64,000 bases of DNA from Puccinellia tenuiflora (GCA_012064385.1 QRDG01000024.1:1803940-1867939); one strand, 5' to 3'; counted from the stretch's first letter, positions 42,483 to 53,868 are shown. The notes: generated by a model not told the origin, from the sequence alone. Translations and numbers: made by a program.

Positions 42483-44390
42483 TTAACTATAGTAAGGACG
42501 CAACTGAGCTATGTTCCATGGCCTCTTTGCCTCTGCATATGGATCTAGCGTATGAGCTGTGTCAGCTCCTTTACTTGCACTTGCCGGCTCTCGCACATCC
42601 ATTAGATAGTATGACCCATTGTGCAAGTTCTTGCTTATGACAAACGGTCCTTCCCATGGAGGAGATAACTTATGCATCCCTTCCTTGTTTTGGACTAGGC
42701 GAAGCACTAAGTCGCCCTCTTGGAAAGTCCGAGTCCTGATTCTATGAGCGTGATATCGCCGCAGGTCCTGCTGATAAACTGCTGACCTCTCAAGGGCTAA
42801 CTCCCTTGCTTCTTCTAGCGCATCCACCGAGTCCTGACGAGCAAGCTCATTTTCTGTCTTGACATAATTGGCGACTCGTGGCGAGTCATGCAACAAGTCG
42901 CTAGGTAGGACAGCTTCTGCTCCATACATCATGAAGAACGGTGTGAATCCAGTAGATCTGTTAGGAGTCGTCCTGATACTCCAAAGTACTGCTGGCAGCT
43001 CCTCAACCCAACATCCAGCGACTCTTAACAGGGGCACTCGAAGCCGGGGTTTTATTCCCTTAAGCAACTCCTGATTTGCCCTCTCTGCTTGTCCATTGGA
43101 CTGTGGATGTGCCACTGAGGCTAGGTCGAGTCTGATGTTGTTCTCACCACAGAACTTGGCCATTGATAAGTTGGTCCCATTATCTGTAATGATGCTGTGA
43201 GGATATCCAAAGCGTATGGCTATCTTCTTGAAGAACCTCACTGCTGATGCTCCATCGACTCGGCTTACGGGTTCGACTTCTACCCACTTTGTGAACTTGT
43301 CAACTGCTACTAGCAGGTGGGTCTTGTGGCATGGCGACTTTGAGAAAGGACCCACCATGTCAAGCCCCCAAACTGCAAATGGCCAAGTGATAGGAATAGT
43401 TCTGAGTTCTTGGGCTGGCACGTGGTCTTGCCTTGCGTATCTTTGGCATCCATCACAAACTCGTACTATCTTTTCTGCATCCAAATGTGTTGTTAACCAG
43501 AAGAACCCGTGCTTGAAAGCTTTTGACACCAAGGATCTAGTGGATGCATGATGACCACAATCACCTGCGTGGATTTCTTGCAAGATTTGCCTGCCTTCTT
43601 CTGGAGACACACATCTCTGGTAGACTCCAGTGGTACTTCTTCTATATAACTCGCCATCAATGACTGTGTAGGACTTGCACCGTCTGATGAGTTGTCGCTG
43701 TTTGACTTCATCCTCTGGGAGTTCACCTCGGAGGAGATATGCAAGGTAGGTCTCTGTCCATGCTGGGATTGCCCGTACTGCTGCCACAAGTGCTAACTCT
43801 GGGTCTGGGAAGGCTAACTCCTCCTCTGAAGGTAACTTGACAGATGGATGATGGAGTTCATCTACGAACACGTTGGGAGGTACTTTCTCCCGACGAGAGC
43901 CGAGTCGTGATAACGCATCGGCGGCCTCGTTCTTGCGTCTGTCAATATGTTCCACTTGATAACCAGAAAAGAACCCGGCTATCTGTTCGACTTCTCTTCT
44001 GTAAGCCACCATATTTGCATCCTTCGAGTCCCAGGTTCCAGATACTTGCTGTGCCACGAGATCTGAGTCCCCAAAACACCTGATGCGCTTGATGTTCATT
44101 TCCTTGGCTAAACGAAGTCCATGTAGCAGAGCCTCGTACTCTGCCATGTTGTTTGTACAATCAAAGTGCAACTGAAGGACATATGCCAACTTATCTTCTT
44201 TAGGTGAAGTTAAAACCACGCTGGCTCCTGAGCCCTCTAACTGTCTGGACCCATCGAAGTGCATTGTCCAATATTTGGTGCAGGGTGAACTTGGGGAAGA
44301 TGTGAAGTCAGTCCAGTCATTGACAAAGTCGACCAAAGCCTGGGACTTAATGGTTGTTCTAGGTTCATATGTGATATGATAAGGACCCAA
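42483..44390 (-). CDS. pol: Element D second RNase H and integrase
   Basis: 635 open codons. The end of the RT-linked RNase H is at the start (QALVDFVNDWTDF). Next comes the RVT_3 RNase H, with acidic residues in MHFDGS, NMAEYEALLHGL, CFGDSDLV and NEAADALSRL. The integrase zinc module is GDCGHHAS...CDGCQRY. Its catalytic core has all three acids: D in WGLDMVGPF, D in TDNGTNL, E in NGQAERANQEL. The C-terminal domain ends WNIAQLRPYYS. This is the most intact pol segment in the window. A TGA (at about 44414) separates it from RT, so it could not be made in one polyprotein. Confidence 0.93.
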   Translation of the reverse strand: MGPYHITYEPRTTIKSQALVDFVNDWTDFTSSPSSPCTKYWTMHFDGSRQLEGSGASVVLTSPKEDKLAYVLQLHFDCTNNMAEYEALLHGLRLAKEMNIKRIRCFGDSDLVAQQVSGTWDSKDANMVAYRREVEQIAGFFSGYQVEHIDRRKNEAADALSRLGSRREKVPPNVFVDELHHPSVKLPSEEELAFPDPELALVAAVRAIPAWTETYLAYLLRGELPEDEVKQRQLIRRCKSYTVIDGELYRRSTTGVYQRCVSPEEGRQILQEIHAGDCGHHASTRSLVSKAFKHGFFWLTTHLDAEKIVRVCDGCQRYARQDHVPAQELRTIPITWPFAVWGLDMVGPFSKSPCHKTHLLVAVDKFTKWVEVEPVSRVDGASAVRFFKKIAIRFGYPHSIITDNGTNLSMAKFCGENNIRLDLASVAHPQSNGQAERANQELLKGIKPRLRVPLLRVAGCWVEELPAVLWSIRTTPNRSTGFTPFFMMYGAEAVLPSDLLHDSPRVANYVKTENELARQDSVDALEEARELALERSAVYQQDLRRYHAHRIRTRTFQEGDLVLRLVQNKEGMHKLSPPWEGPFVISKNLHNGSYYLMDVREPASASKGADTAHTLDPYAEAKRPWNIAQLRPYYS

Positions 44391-44411
44391 TTCAATTTCC
44401 CACTTGGAAAC

Positions 44412-45641
44412 TCACCCTGTTGCATCTCTGTTGCGTATGATGTCAGCTAGTGGTGCTGAGCTCACCACTTTGATTGGATGCTCTTGGAAACAGTGTTTAA
44501 GCTTCCTACTTGCAAGGAAAACTCCATAAACTAACTTCTGCCATTGAGGGTACCTTTGCTTTGAATCTGTGAGGACTTCACTAATGTAGTAAATAGGCCT
44601 CTGTACTGGATATTCTTTACCTTCCTCTGCACGTTCCACAACTACCACTGCGCTGACAACTCTTTCATTGGCAGCCACATATAATAGCATGGGCTCCTTA
44701 TCTGTAGGAGCTGCAAGTACTGGTGCTGATGATAGGGTTTTCTTCAAGCTCTCAAAAGCATCGTCGGCTTCTTTGTCCCATAAGAATTTGTCTGACTTCT
44801 TCAGGAGTCGGTAGAGAGGACCTGCCTTCTCTCCGAGTCTTGAGATGAATCTACTTAGAGCTGCTACACAACCAGTGAGTTTCTGAACGTGTTTTAGACA
44901 AGTTGGCCTCTGCAGGTTGTGAATCGCCTTGATTTTCTCTGGGTTTGCTTCAATGCCTCTCTCTGAAACAATGAAGCCGAGGAGTTTGCCTGCAAGGACT
45001 CCAAAAACACACTTGGTTGGGTTGAGCTTCATCTTGTACTTGCGCAGGTTATCGAATGTTTCTGTCAGGTCTGCTATCAAAGAGTCAGCTTTCTGAGACT
45101 TAATGACTACATCGTCCACATAAGCATGAACATTCCTTCCAATCTGTTTCTTGAAACAGTTCTGGATACACCTCTGATATGTAGCTCCTGCATTCTTGAG
45201 TCCAAAGGGCATTGTCATATAACAAAATGCTCCAAAGGGTGTAATGAAAGATGTCTTCAGCTCATCCTCTTTCTTGAGTCTGATCTGGTGATACCCTGAG
45301 TAGGCATCCAAGAAACAAGGTAGCTTTGATCCAGCTGTGGAGTCAATGATCTGGTCTATACGAGGTAAAGCGAATGGGTCCTTAGGGCAATGCTTGTTGA
45401 GGCCCGTGAAGTCAATACACATACGTAGCTCTCCTGTTTTCTTTGGTACTAGTACTGGGTTGGCCACCCACTCTGGGTGAAAAACTTCCTTGATGAATTC
45501 AGCTGCAAGGATCCGAGCCACCTCTTCTCCAATAGCTTTTCTCCTGTCATCATGAAACTTGCGCAGACCTTGCTTGATTGGTCTTGCATTGGGGTTAACA
45601 TGTAAGCAGTGCTCGGCGAGTTCTCTCGGGACACCTGGCAT
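44412..45641 (-). CDS. pol: Element D reverse transcriptase and first RNase H
   Basis: 409 open codons. RT blocks are in order: NPVLVPKKTGELRMCIDFTG, LDAYSGYHQI, MPFGLKNAGATYQR and the catalytic HAYVDDVVIKS, then LGFIVSERGIEANP. The connection and RNase H part follows (LLYVAANERVVSAVVVVER, then RKLKHCFQEHPIKVV). It ends at a TGA in DATG*V. Upstream, 45642-45737 reads on from the protease with a stop. Confidence 0.93.
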   Translation of the reverse strand: MPGVPRELAEHCLHVNPNARPIKQGLRKFHDDRRKAIGEEVARILAAEFIKEVFHPEWVANPVLVPKKTGELRMCIDFTGLNKHCPKDPFALPRIDQIIDSTAGSKLPCFLDAYSGYHQIRLKKEDELKTSFITPFGAFCYMTMPFGLKNAGATYQRCIQNCFKKQIGRNVHAYVDDVVIKSQKADSLIADLTETFDNLRKYKMKLNPTKCVFGVLAGKLLGFIVSERGIEANPEKIKAIHNLQRPTCLKHVQKLTGCVAALSRFISRLGEKAGPLYRLLKKSDKFLWDKEADDAFESLKKTLSSAPVLAAPTDKEPMLLYVAANERVVSAVVVVERAEEGKEYPVQRPIYYISEVLTDSKQRYPQWQKLVYGVFLASRKLKHCFQEHPIKVVSSAPLADIIRNRDATG

Positions 45642-45737
45642 GTCAGATGTCTTCCATGCAAAGACGTCCCGGTTCTCACGGATGAACTCGACGAGCGCGC
45701 TTTCCTATTTGTCAGATAAATGTGCCCCAATGATGAA

Positions 45738-46208
45738 CTACTTAGAGGAGTCACCAGGGGTAAAGTCCACTGATTTGGTGTCCTGAGCTGACTTGAATTT
45801 CATCTTCTTCTCTGTGGTCGGCTTCTTGAAAACTGAGTTGTCCTCCGGGTCCACATTTGCCTTATAAAATTTCAGCTCTTCCTGAGCACAAGCTGTTTTG
45901 GCCATAGCTGCATCTCCCTGTTCACATTCCAATGCCATTTGTCTGCTGACATTAACTGTAAGGACTCCTGCTGGACCTGGCATCTTAAGCTTCAAGTAAA
46001 CATAACACGGTCTGGCCATAAACTTAAAGTATGATGGTCGACCAAAAAGAGCATTGTATGGACTCTTAAGATCAACTACCTCAAAGGGCATAATCTCTGA
46101 ACGGAAATTTTCCATTGTGCCAAAAGCAACCTCAAGATAGATCTTACCAATGGGTTTTGCGGACTTCCCTGGTACTATCCCATGAAAAACTGTCTCAGTT
46201 GGTATCAA
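45738..46208 (-). pseudogene. pro: Element D protease region
   Basis: Frame on the minus strand with GIVPGKSAKPIGKIYLEVAF, FEVVDLKSPYNALFGRPSYF and a Lys-rich tail. This is the C-terminal half of the aspartic protease domain. The D-T/S-G part lies before the stop at 46218-46220 and is degenerate (SINILYYDTFKRMKL). Confidence 0.8.
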
Positions 46209-46217
46209 CTGCCTATC

Positions 46218-47490
46218 TTACAGTTTCATCCTCTTGAATGTGTCATAGTACAAGATGTTGATACTGCTTTCATCCTCCGGCTTCTGGGACTCTGGCCTCA
46301 GCAGCTCTCCTGTTCCTTGCTTCGTCAACTCGTCTTTGAGCTTCCGAAACAGTGGGTTGATGTGGTTGGTTCCTTGCCAGTTCGCGGCGCCTTGCACTCG
46401 ACGAGCCGGCCGGATGAGATTCGTCATGCCGACTCCTTGTTCTGGAGTTGTATGGAGTTGAATGAAGCCGGCTTGCATCTGGGAAATTGGGATAGAGGGC
46501 TTGTTGCGCTAATGCCGTTTTTAACATATCTATGGCGAGTCGTGCCTCCTGACCTATTGGATTTTCCATAAGTGGGATCCTGTCCAACACCATGGTTGCT
46601 GCGTGTACATTATCTATTGGGTTTGAGTAGTGTCCTGCTGGTGTATGAAACCTCTGTGGTGGTGGACCCATACCGCCGACTCCTCCGCCAGGTGGTGGGG
46701 GTGGTGCATTGACTCCAGCTCCTGCTCCGACTCCTCTGTTTCCTCCTGGTGGTGGTGGTGGTGGTGGCAGTGGTGGTGCGGCTCCTGCACCAGGTGTAGG
46801 TCCTCCGACTCCTGCGCCTGCTGGCGTTTGAAACAGGTTGGTTGGATTGATCAGGACTCCTTCATGGAGTCGACTCCGAGTCCTCCGATGCTGAACTGAG
46901 GCGAGTTCCTGTTGGCGATTGCGCACTGCTGCTGCTTCAGCTTGTACACGCTTGTGCTCTGCCTGTATGCGAGTTTGCTTAGCTTGTATACGCGCCTGCT
47001 CTACCTGTACAAAGGCTTGGTCTGCTGCTAACCTACGATTTGCCTCTGCAACATCTGCCAACTGCTTTTCTATTGCCTAACGAGCTGTCAGCAACTCCTC
47101 AGCTCGAGCCACCGCGTTTTCTGCTGTGATCTCCCTTGTCAGTAAATTGGGGTCGAATTGACTTCCACCCGTGTTATCTCCACCGTTTTCAGGTCCGGAC
47201 ATGTACACTCCAACATGTCGTGGGCGTACTAGTGACTGCACGTACTCCTCCTCAATTCCATAGCCGAGTCGATCTTCGAATAACGGTAGGATTGACTCTG
47301 AATTAGCATCATAATCTGGCTCTGAATCTGACTCCGGCTGCATCTCCGGCTCCTTTTCCTTGGCGACAATGCCGACTTGTGATGTTCCAACGGACTCCTC
47401 TCCATCGGACTCCACCACAACTGTTGACTCTGAAACAGATTCTAACTCATCAGCACGGTTACCTGTGATGCTGACCATGCCAACGAACAC
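46218..47490 (-). pseudogene. gag: Element D gag, internally deleted
   Basis: The N-terminal 137 codons (47490-47077) are Glu/Asp-rich and end at a TAG. The frame then continues in 47061-46270 with a Gln/Arg-rich helix (QARIQAKQTRIQAEHKRVQA) and a Pro/Gly-rich stretch (GGGVGGMGPPP). The normal gag core and zinc knuckle are missing; the sequence passes straight to the linker before protease. The join near 46470-46500 looks like a deletion. Confidence 0.8.
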
Positions 47491-47663
47491 ATTGATCTGG
47501 CCGAAGATGAGTTGATAGCCCTCGTCGACTTAATCCATCTCCGAGCTCAATCCTAAGTCATGGATCTCTGTCTCTCCAAGCTGGTTGGTGAAAAGTCGCC
47601 CGATGGCAAGTTTCTCCATACCTCGGTGAGCTTCTCCTACGATCTCAACTCCCTTCATCATCT

Positions 47664-47681
47664 GCCCCATTGTGGGCGCCA
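47664..47681 (-). other. Primer binding site of element D
   Basis: On the minus strand TGGCGCCCACAATGGGGC, 2 nt from the 5' LTR. It begins TGG like other primer sites; I cannot name the tRNA. Confidence 0.75.
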
Positions 47682-47683
47682 AC

Positions 47684-48262
47684 TGTCGTGGGGTTGTCAC
47701 GGCAAGTTCTTCCTCAGGGAAAATAAGTTGTGGGGCCATTGGTGACCGGAGTACGCAGAAGTTGTTAATCTCACCTAAGGACAAGGATTTACCCAGGTTC
47801 GGCCCCTCTCGATGGAGGTAAAGACCTACTTCCTACTTCGGCCTTATTGATATGATCTGCTCTCAATTACAAGAACCGGGTATCGCTAACTCAAGATCCG
47901 ACGACTTCAACCTCTCTGGGGTTTGGTGTTGCGGGTTCTAAGACTTGTCTTGGCTTCTTGATTGCTTGTCGATCTAAGGTCCAGGGCCCTCCTTATAAAG
48001 GCGGTTGGGTCCCTGGACTTACAAGTTTACACCGGGTCATACTTGGACACGGAGTCCTATTCTATGTCTTGGTCTTCCAAGTTACAACTCCGGGTTGTAC
48101 TAGGACTCTTCTTCGATGAGTCCTTCCTTCTTCATGGGCCTTGGTCGGCTTGTCTCCAGCCCAGCCCATGTAACTTGAAGTGCGACCCGGCATTGGCCTT
48201 CTGGGTCTTGGCGGGTCTACTTTCCGGGTCCATGGGCCTACCTATAAAGTATCCCCCCATCA
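47684..48262 (-). repeat. Element D 5' LTR
   Basis: 579 bp, TGTCGTGGGG...CCCCCATCA on the plus strand. TATA-like TTTATAGG (near 48240-48247, minus strand) and CTTTATAAGG (47991-48000) are present. It is followed by CCTAG, the target duplication. Confidence 0.93.
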
Positions 48263-48267
48263 CCTAG

Positions 48268-49406
48268 GCTTCATACTTTCACTAGTGACTACTCTCAACA
48301 TCATTAACATAATTAAACACATAATAGTTCCACAAAAACACATGCATGGTAGACGTTACTCGGAGATCATTCTTTCGTGGATCAAATAGGATGAGAATTG
48401 CGTAGGGCTACGAAAAGCACACCTTAAAGTTCGTATTCCACATCTATGGACACTTCATGCTGTCACTATCCGCATCCAAAGATAGTACTAACAAACACCA
48501 CAACCTATTTCTTCAATAGTCTCTTTCTTCCATAACACAAGCATCAAGAAACCTCATGATCTATTCAATCCAACAAATAAAGAACAAACTCATGATGAAG
48601 ATCCTTCCAATCTATTATCCATAGAGTCACACACGGCACCCATCCTGTCACCGAGGTACCATGATCACAGCGGTGGCTCCGGAAATTGTACTAAATAACA
48701 CCACTTGAGCAACATCATATCAATTACACATAGGGAAACATCATGTATTCAACTACACTAACAAAGCTCATGATCACAACGAAGATCACATCATGGGAGA
48801 GAGAGATAACCACATAGCTACTTGTATAAGCCTCAGCTCTGGTGAGGGACTACTCCCTCCTCATCACGGGAAGCAGCGTTATTGATGGAGATGGCCCCGG
48901 CGGTCGATCCCCGTCCCGGCAGGGTGCCGGAACAGGACCTTCTGAACCCCCGAAACTTGTCGGCGATGGCAGCGGAGCTCTGTTGCGTATTTGGGAAAAT
49001 CCTTCGGGGGTTAGGGTTTTTTCGTCGGGGATGATTTTATAGGCGTCAGAGGCGGCCGAGGGGACGCCCCAGGAGCAGGGGTGGGTCCCACCCACGGGCC
49101 AAGGGGGGCCGCGGAAGGAGGCCGTCCCTGCCCTGTGGGTGGACCCAGGGCTGCCCTTTGGTCTCCAGGTGTCTTTCGTCGCATAAAAAATATCCGTAAA
49201 TTTTCTTCCAATTCCGAGAATATTTCCAGAAGTAAATTTCTGAAACAAAAAGACAGCAAAAACAGGGAACTGGCACTGGGCATCTTGTCAATAGGTTAGT
49301 CCGACAAAATGCATAAAAATGATATAATTGACAGTAAAAACATGTGACAATATCACAAAACTAGCATGGATCACTCAAAAATTATAGATACGTTTGAGAC
49401 GTATCA
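48268..49406 (-). repeat. Element E (solo gypsy LTR), right part
   Basis: With 36393-36758 this makes a 1505-bp LTR. On the minus strand it starts TGATACGTCTCAAACGTATC. It is flanked by the exact duplication CATTT (36388-36392 and 49407-49411). No internal domain of this element is present, so it is a solo LTR left by LTR-LTR recombination. Confidence 0.9.
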
Positions 49407-49411
49407 CATTT

Positions 49412-51614
49412 TCATTTTGAACTTAACAAATTGAGACACTCCCATGGAACGCATCCAATGTCTCATTTACCCGTGTTCACCCATCAAATTTTATTTCTGA
49501 AATTGGAATGAAGAGATCGTCTGTCGACATCCTTATTTGGTCACTCGTGATTGTCCATTACCGAGGACATGGCTAAGATCTTAGTTTTAAATACTCTCGA
49601 GAGTTTGTGGCACTTTCCCCACTAGACCCAATCAGCCCAAACTTCCTATTCACTCATTTAGTGAAAAGAAAAGGAGAAGATCGAGATGAGACTTTTCAGA
49701 AGTGTTTTCCCATGGTACTCTAGCAACATCACTGCCGTCCTACCCCTCTACATCATCAGATCTCATTGACCCAGGTCCACACAACATACTCCGTCAAGAC
49801 AGAGCCCATATGACTAGTGGTTGCATGGTCGGGCAAACAAACGCGGTGTGACATTAATCTCAAACCCTAGGTGGCCTTTCACAAGTGCACATATTCAGGT
49901 TCACCCATAAGATGGGCCTGAATAGCCACTCAACTTTGCCTCCATCATACGGACTAATACCACCTAGGTAGTTCATTAATTTAGTAGAATTTTTCTTAAC
50001 TCAACTACAATAAAACACTTCAGTTTTGCAGCAAGCAATTCCACTAAATTAAATAGGTCACTAATCAACTAGTCATGTGGCTATCCTAACAGGTTTGCAT
50101 AGCATATAAGTATAACAATAGTAAGCCTAACATGCGTACTAATGAAATAGTCTACAATGCAGATATAGTAAAAATAGTAGGTCATTTATGCTGGAGTATC
50201 ACTTGCCTTTTGAAAGTTGTCGTTGCTCACACACTCTTTTCAACGTAACTCGTAGCTCTCCGTTCAATCTATACAGTACAAACAGATAACAATAAACAAA
50301 CAATATAACAATCAAATAATACAAACATAAGAACAAACATGGATAGTAGCAAAGGTAAGTAGGTTGATGGTCCAGGTTTTAATACTTGATTTAAAATGCA
50401 AAAAGAATCAATGCATTTAGGTTGAGTCTTTCCATTAAAGGTCAAGGGGTGGTCAAGAGTCAAATTTGGATATTTCAAATTTAAATAGGTTAGAGTGGTG
50501 TTCCAAAGGTATCAATATGGTCTACATACTGATATTGGCCAAATGGGTTTAATGCTAGGTAGGCCAAGGTTTGCAAAACAAGTTATAAATAGGTTTTAAA
50601 CCAAAATCAACATTCCTATGGTGGAATGGTTCTAAGAAAAATAGGTTTTGGTTCTACTGGAGAGAGGACATAAATTTAAGTCATTTTCCAAAAGAAACAA
50701 ATTTAAAATAATTTATAGATTTAAAGTTAAGACAAAATTACTCAAATCACTCATTTGAAATTTGAATAATCTTAAACTAGGCAAAACTAAAAACAAACAG
50801 TGGCATAACAATCTACAGGTCAAGAGGTTTTTAAAAATATAAAGTTTACTAAATTTGGCCAAACTGTTGAAAAGTTATGAGGGTTTCAAGTTACAGGGTT
50901 TTTCTGTACAACTGCCAATTCGGAATAAATCCAGAAAATAGCAGCCCACGTGGCGCTGACGCGGCTGCCATGCGGCGCGACGTTACTGGCCCGTACCGGT
51001 TCAGTTAAAGAAATAAAAGAGGGCCGTGCGATCTAGATCTAACGGCTGAGATTAAAAGCATCTACGGGCCGACAGCTAGGGTTACGGTGAGCGGCGGCGG
51101 ACGACGGCGACGGCTCGGCATGGCGTGTTCCCGGCGTTCTACAGCGTTCCAGGACGAACGGACCTTACCCAGGTGATCAGCGTGACGGGGCGATGTCGAT
51201 GGCGATGAGGCGGTGCTCAGCGATCTCTTCTTCTCTAGTGATTGCTTGCCGGAGTTGCGGGTGGCGGCGGCTCCATTCGGTCGAGGACGTCGGCGTCGTT
51301 TTGGCGTGTAATAAAATACGGGGTGATTTCTAGGAGATCCGCACGGGTGAAGCAAATCGAGAGGGAAGAAGGAGAGGAGCTGGGGTCGTCAAAATCGACC
51401 GTGGCCTCGGGTCCTTACCGACGGCAATGGCGGCGGTGCGAGCTCGAGATTGAGCGGCCTGGCGGCTTGGGAGCTAGGGTTTTTGGGGCGAAAATGAGAG
51501 AGGGACGAGGGGTTTATAAGGACACGGAGACTCGAGCGAATCCCTTACGAAATCGTTAGGATTTGGGGTCGGGGTCGAGTTCGTGTCGAGCACGGCATCG
51601 AGAAGAGAAAGAAA

Positions 51615-51648
<34 letters not shown>

Positions 51649-52046
51649 CCGGTTCGGGGTGCTGGGCTGGTCCTGGGCCGGCAGTGGGCTGGCTCGGGTG
51701 GCTGCGGCCTTTTCTCCTTTTTTTTGACAAAACAAAATCTTCTTTTTCTTTTCTCTGTTTTCAAAACTGAAAATAAAATCAAAGCAAAACTTTTTATAAA
51801 CATTTGCAAAAATACTTTTCAGAGAGCCTCTCTAATTTAGAATATTATGGCACTAGTCTTGCCATCAAATAAAATCAAAATATTTCAAATAGCTAAGCAT
51901 TGCATAAAGGCCTATTTGTCACCTTTATGTCATTTTACCAAATAGGGTTTTATAGTCTCATTTTTTAATCAAAATTAAAATCCAATTAATATCATTTTCT
52001 TAATAAATTAATTTAGGACAAAACTTTTATTAAAACATTAGTTTGA
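49412..52046. mobile_element. Element H, right part
   Basis: Non-coding, AT-rich then GC-rich (50940-51480), with a (GA)n microsatellite at 51617-51648. Shares the 16-bp word GGAGTATCACTTGCCT (50193-50208) and a following GTCGTTG.TCACA word with G (33655-33670), same order and strand. It is probably another long-LTR family member. It ends inside the integrase of F at about 52046, so H was probably inserted in F. Confidence 0.6.
51617..51648. repeat. (GA)n microsatellite
   Basis: About 15 GA units in the GC-rich part of H. Confidence 0.95.
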
Positions 52047-52995
52047 TAAAATCAACTCCCAATACATCAAACAGTTCAACTTCAAGAATGCCTTGCTGAG
52101 GCATTTCATTCCTTCTTGAGATTTTCCCAGTTCTCTGGCAGGGATCACACTGCTTGACAAAATCATGAACATCTTTGAACAGGCTGGGCCAATAAAATCC
52201 AGCTTGAAGGATCTTTGCTTGAGTTTTCATTACTCCAGCATGGCCTCCATACATGCCAGAATGACATTGGAACATCACATCATGAGTTTCTTCAGAGGGC
52301 ACACATCTTCTCACTATACCATCTGCACAATGCTTGTAGAGGAATGGTTCATCCCAGTAATAGCTCTTGGCTTCATGCATGAATTTCTTTTTCTGCTGGT
52401 AGGACAAATCAGCTGGCATAATTTTACACTCTAGGTAGTTCACAATGTCAGCATACCGATGGAGTCTTGGCTTCTCGCGAGACGTCGACCCTCGCGAGGT
52501 ATCCCTCGCGAAGCATTTCCTCGGGAAGCACATCTCGCGAAGCATTTCCTCGAGAAGCACATCTCGCGAAGCATCTCCTCGCGAAGCTTGAAGAGTCAGA
52601 TCGTCATGAGGCCTCCCTCGCGAGGCTTCAAGAAGCCCTCGCGAGGCATTTACTCCCATCAGTTGCTCTCCAGGGATGCTGTCTTCTATTTTTCTAGTTT
52701 CACAGCAACTTATTCTTGACAAATGATCAGCTACCACATTCTCAGAGCCTTTCTTATCCTTGATCTCAATATCAAACTCTTGAAGCAGGAGAATCCATCT
52801 GATTAACCTTGGCTTGGCATCCTTCTTGCTAACAAGATATCTTATTGCTGCATGATCAGTGAAGACGGTACATTTGTGCCCAACTAGATAAGGTCTGAAC
52901 TTGTCAAATGCGAATACCACTACAAGCAATTCTTTTTCAGTAGTGGAGTAGTTGATCTGAGAATCATCTAGAGTTTTGCTGGCATACTGGATCAC
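52047..52995 (-). pseudogene. pol: Element F RNase H and integrase N-terminal part
   Basis: RNase H blocks (ASKTLDDSQINYSTTEKELL, FTDHAAIRYLVSKKDAKPRL, VADHLSR) lead to a ~60-residue Ser/Arg/Glu-rich insert (52470-52660) encoded by CTCGCGAG-type repeats. The zinc module (GGHAGVMKTQ...CDPCQRTG) and FDVLGVDF with the first catalytic Asp follow. The frame then leaves the family at 52046. In C the linker between RNase H and integrase has no such insert. Confidence 0.87.
52470..52650 (-). repeat. CTCGCGAG palindrome array in F pol
   Basis: Eight TCGCGA hexamers in about 175 bp, several in an 18-36 bp rhythm (TCTCGCGAAGCATTTCCTCG). Translated, it gives NASRGLLEASRG and LQASRGDASRD. It looks like a recent, in-frame expansion. 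Confidence 0.88.
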
Positions 52996-52998
52996 ATG

Positions 52999-53859
52999 CT
53001 AAGCTTTCCCCTTTTTCTGGCCCAGAACTGCTCCAACTGCAAAATCACTTGCATCACACATCAACTCAAAAGGTAGGGTCCAATCTGGGGGCTGCACAAT
53101 TGGAGCAGAAATAAGAGCTTGCTTCAACCGTTTAAAGGCCTTCAGACATGCTTCATCAAAGTTGAATTTGACATCTTGATTGAGCAGCTTGGTTAGAGGC
53201 TTTGCAATGCCAGAGAAATCGTTAATGAATCTCCTGTAAAATCCAGCATGTCCAAGGAAACTCTGTATTCCTTTTACATTTTCAGGGGGTGGTAACTTAG
53301 CAATCACATCAACTTTTGATTTATCCACTTCAATGCCTCTAGAGGATATCATGTGTCCAAGCACAATACCTTCAGTGACTAAGAAGTGGCATTTCTCCCA
53401 GTTCAATATCAAGTTCTGCTCTGAGCATCTATGCAGGACTGCTGCCAGGTTCTTCAAGCAGGTGACAAAATCTTTTCCATAGACAGTGAAATCATCCATG
53501 AAGACTTCCATAATTTTCTCAATATAGTCAGAGAATATTGACGTCATGCACCTCTGGAAGGTTCCTGGGGCATTACACAGACCAAATGGCAATCTTTTGT
53601 ATGCAAATGTTCCATATGGACATGTGAATGTAGTTTTTTCTTGATCTGCTGGATGGATGGGAATATGAAGAAATCCAGAGTATCCATCAAGGTAACAATA
53701 GAATTCTTGCCCTGCTAACCTCTCCAACATCTGATCCATAAATGGCAAAGGGAAATGATCCTTCCTAGTTGCCTTGTTTAATTTCCTGAAATCATTGACC
53801 ATTCTCCATCCAGTAACAGGTCTTGTGGTCATCAATTTTCCTTCTTCATTCTCTACCAT
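52999..53859 (-). CDS. pol: Element F reverse transcriptase
   Basis: 286 codons with the standard RT blocks: VTGWRMVNDFRKLNKATRKD, LDGYSGFLHIPI, LPFGLCNAPGTFQR, the catalytic VFMDDFTVYG and LGHAGFYRRFI. It begins just after an in-frame TGA and ends at a TAG (GKA*HV), both single-codon nonsense changes in an otherwise continuous polyprotein. Confidence 0.92.
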   Translation of the reverse strand: MVENEEGKLMTTRPVTGWRMVNDFRKLNKATRKDHFPLPFMDQMLERLAGQEFYCYLDGYSGFLHIPIHPADQEKTTFTCPYGTFAYKRLPFGLCNAPGTFQRCMTSIFSDYIEKIMEVFMDDFTVYGKDFVTCLKNLAAVLHRCSEQNLILNWEKCHFLVTEGIVLGHMISSRGIEVDKSKVDVIAKLPPPENVKGIQSFLGHAGFYRRFINDFSGIAKPLTKLLNQDVKFNFDEACLKAFKRLKQALISAPIVQPPDWTLPFELMCDASDFAVGAVLGQKKGKA

Positions 53860-53868
53860 TGTATAGCC

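Larger units (their letters stand above)
36759..48262 (-). mobile_element. Element D: Tat-lineage Ty3/gypsy retrotransposon with antisense gene
   Basis: 11,504 bp with the exact duplication CCTAG on both sides (36754-36758 and 48263-48267). LTRs: 36759-37344 and 47684-48262. Gag-pol runs on the minus strand and has RT, two RNase H domains and integrase. An antisense gene with introns lies on the plus strand at 37923-41920. About 18 substitutions and one 7-bp indel separate the LTRs (about 3%). D is the most complete element here, but it has stop codons in gag and pol and a shortened gag. Confidence 0.95.

Noticed and set aside
51583..51840. Arg/Glu-rich and Ser/Leu-rich ORFs around 51600
   Set aside because: Produced by the (GA)n microsatellite.
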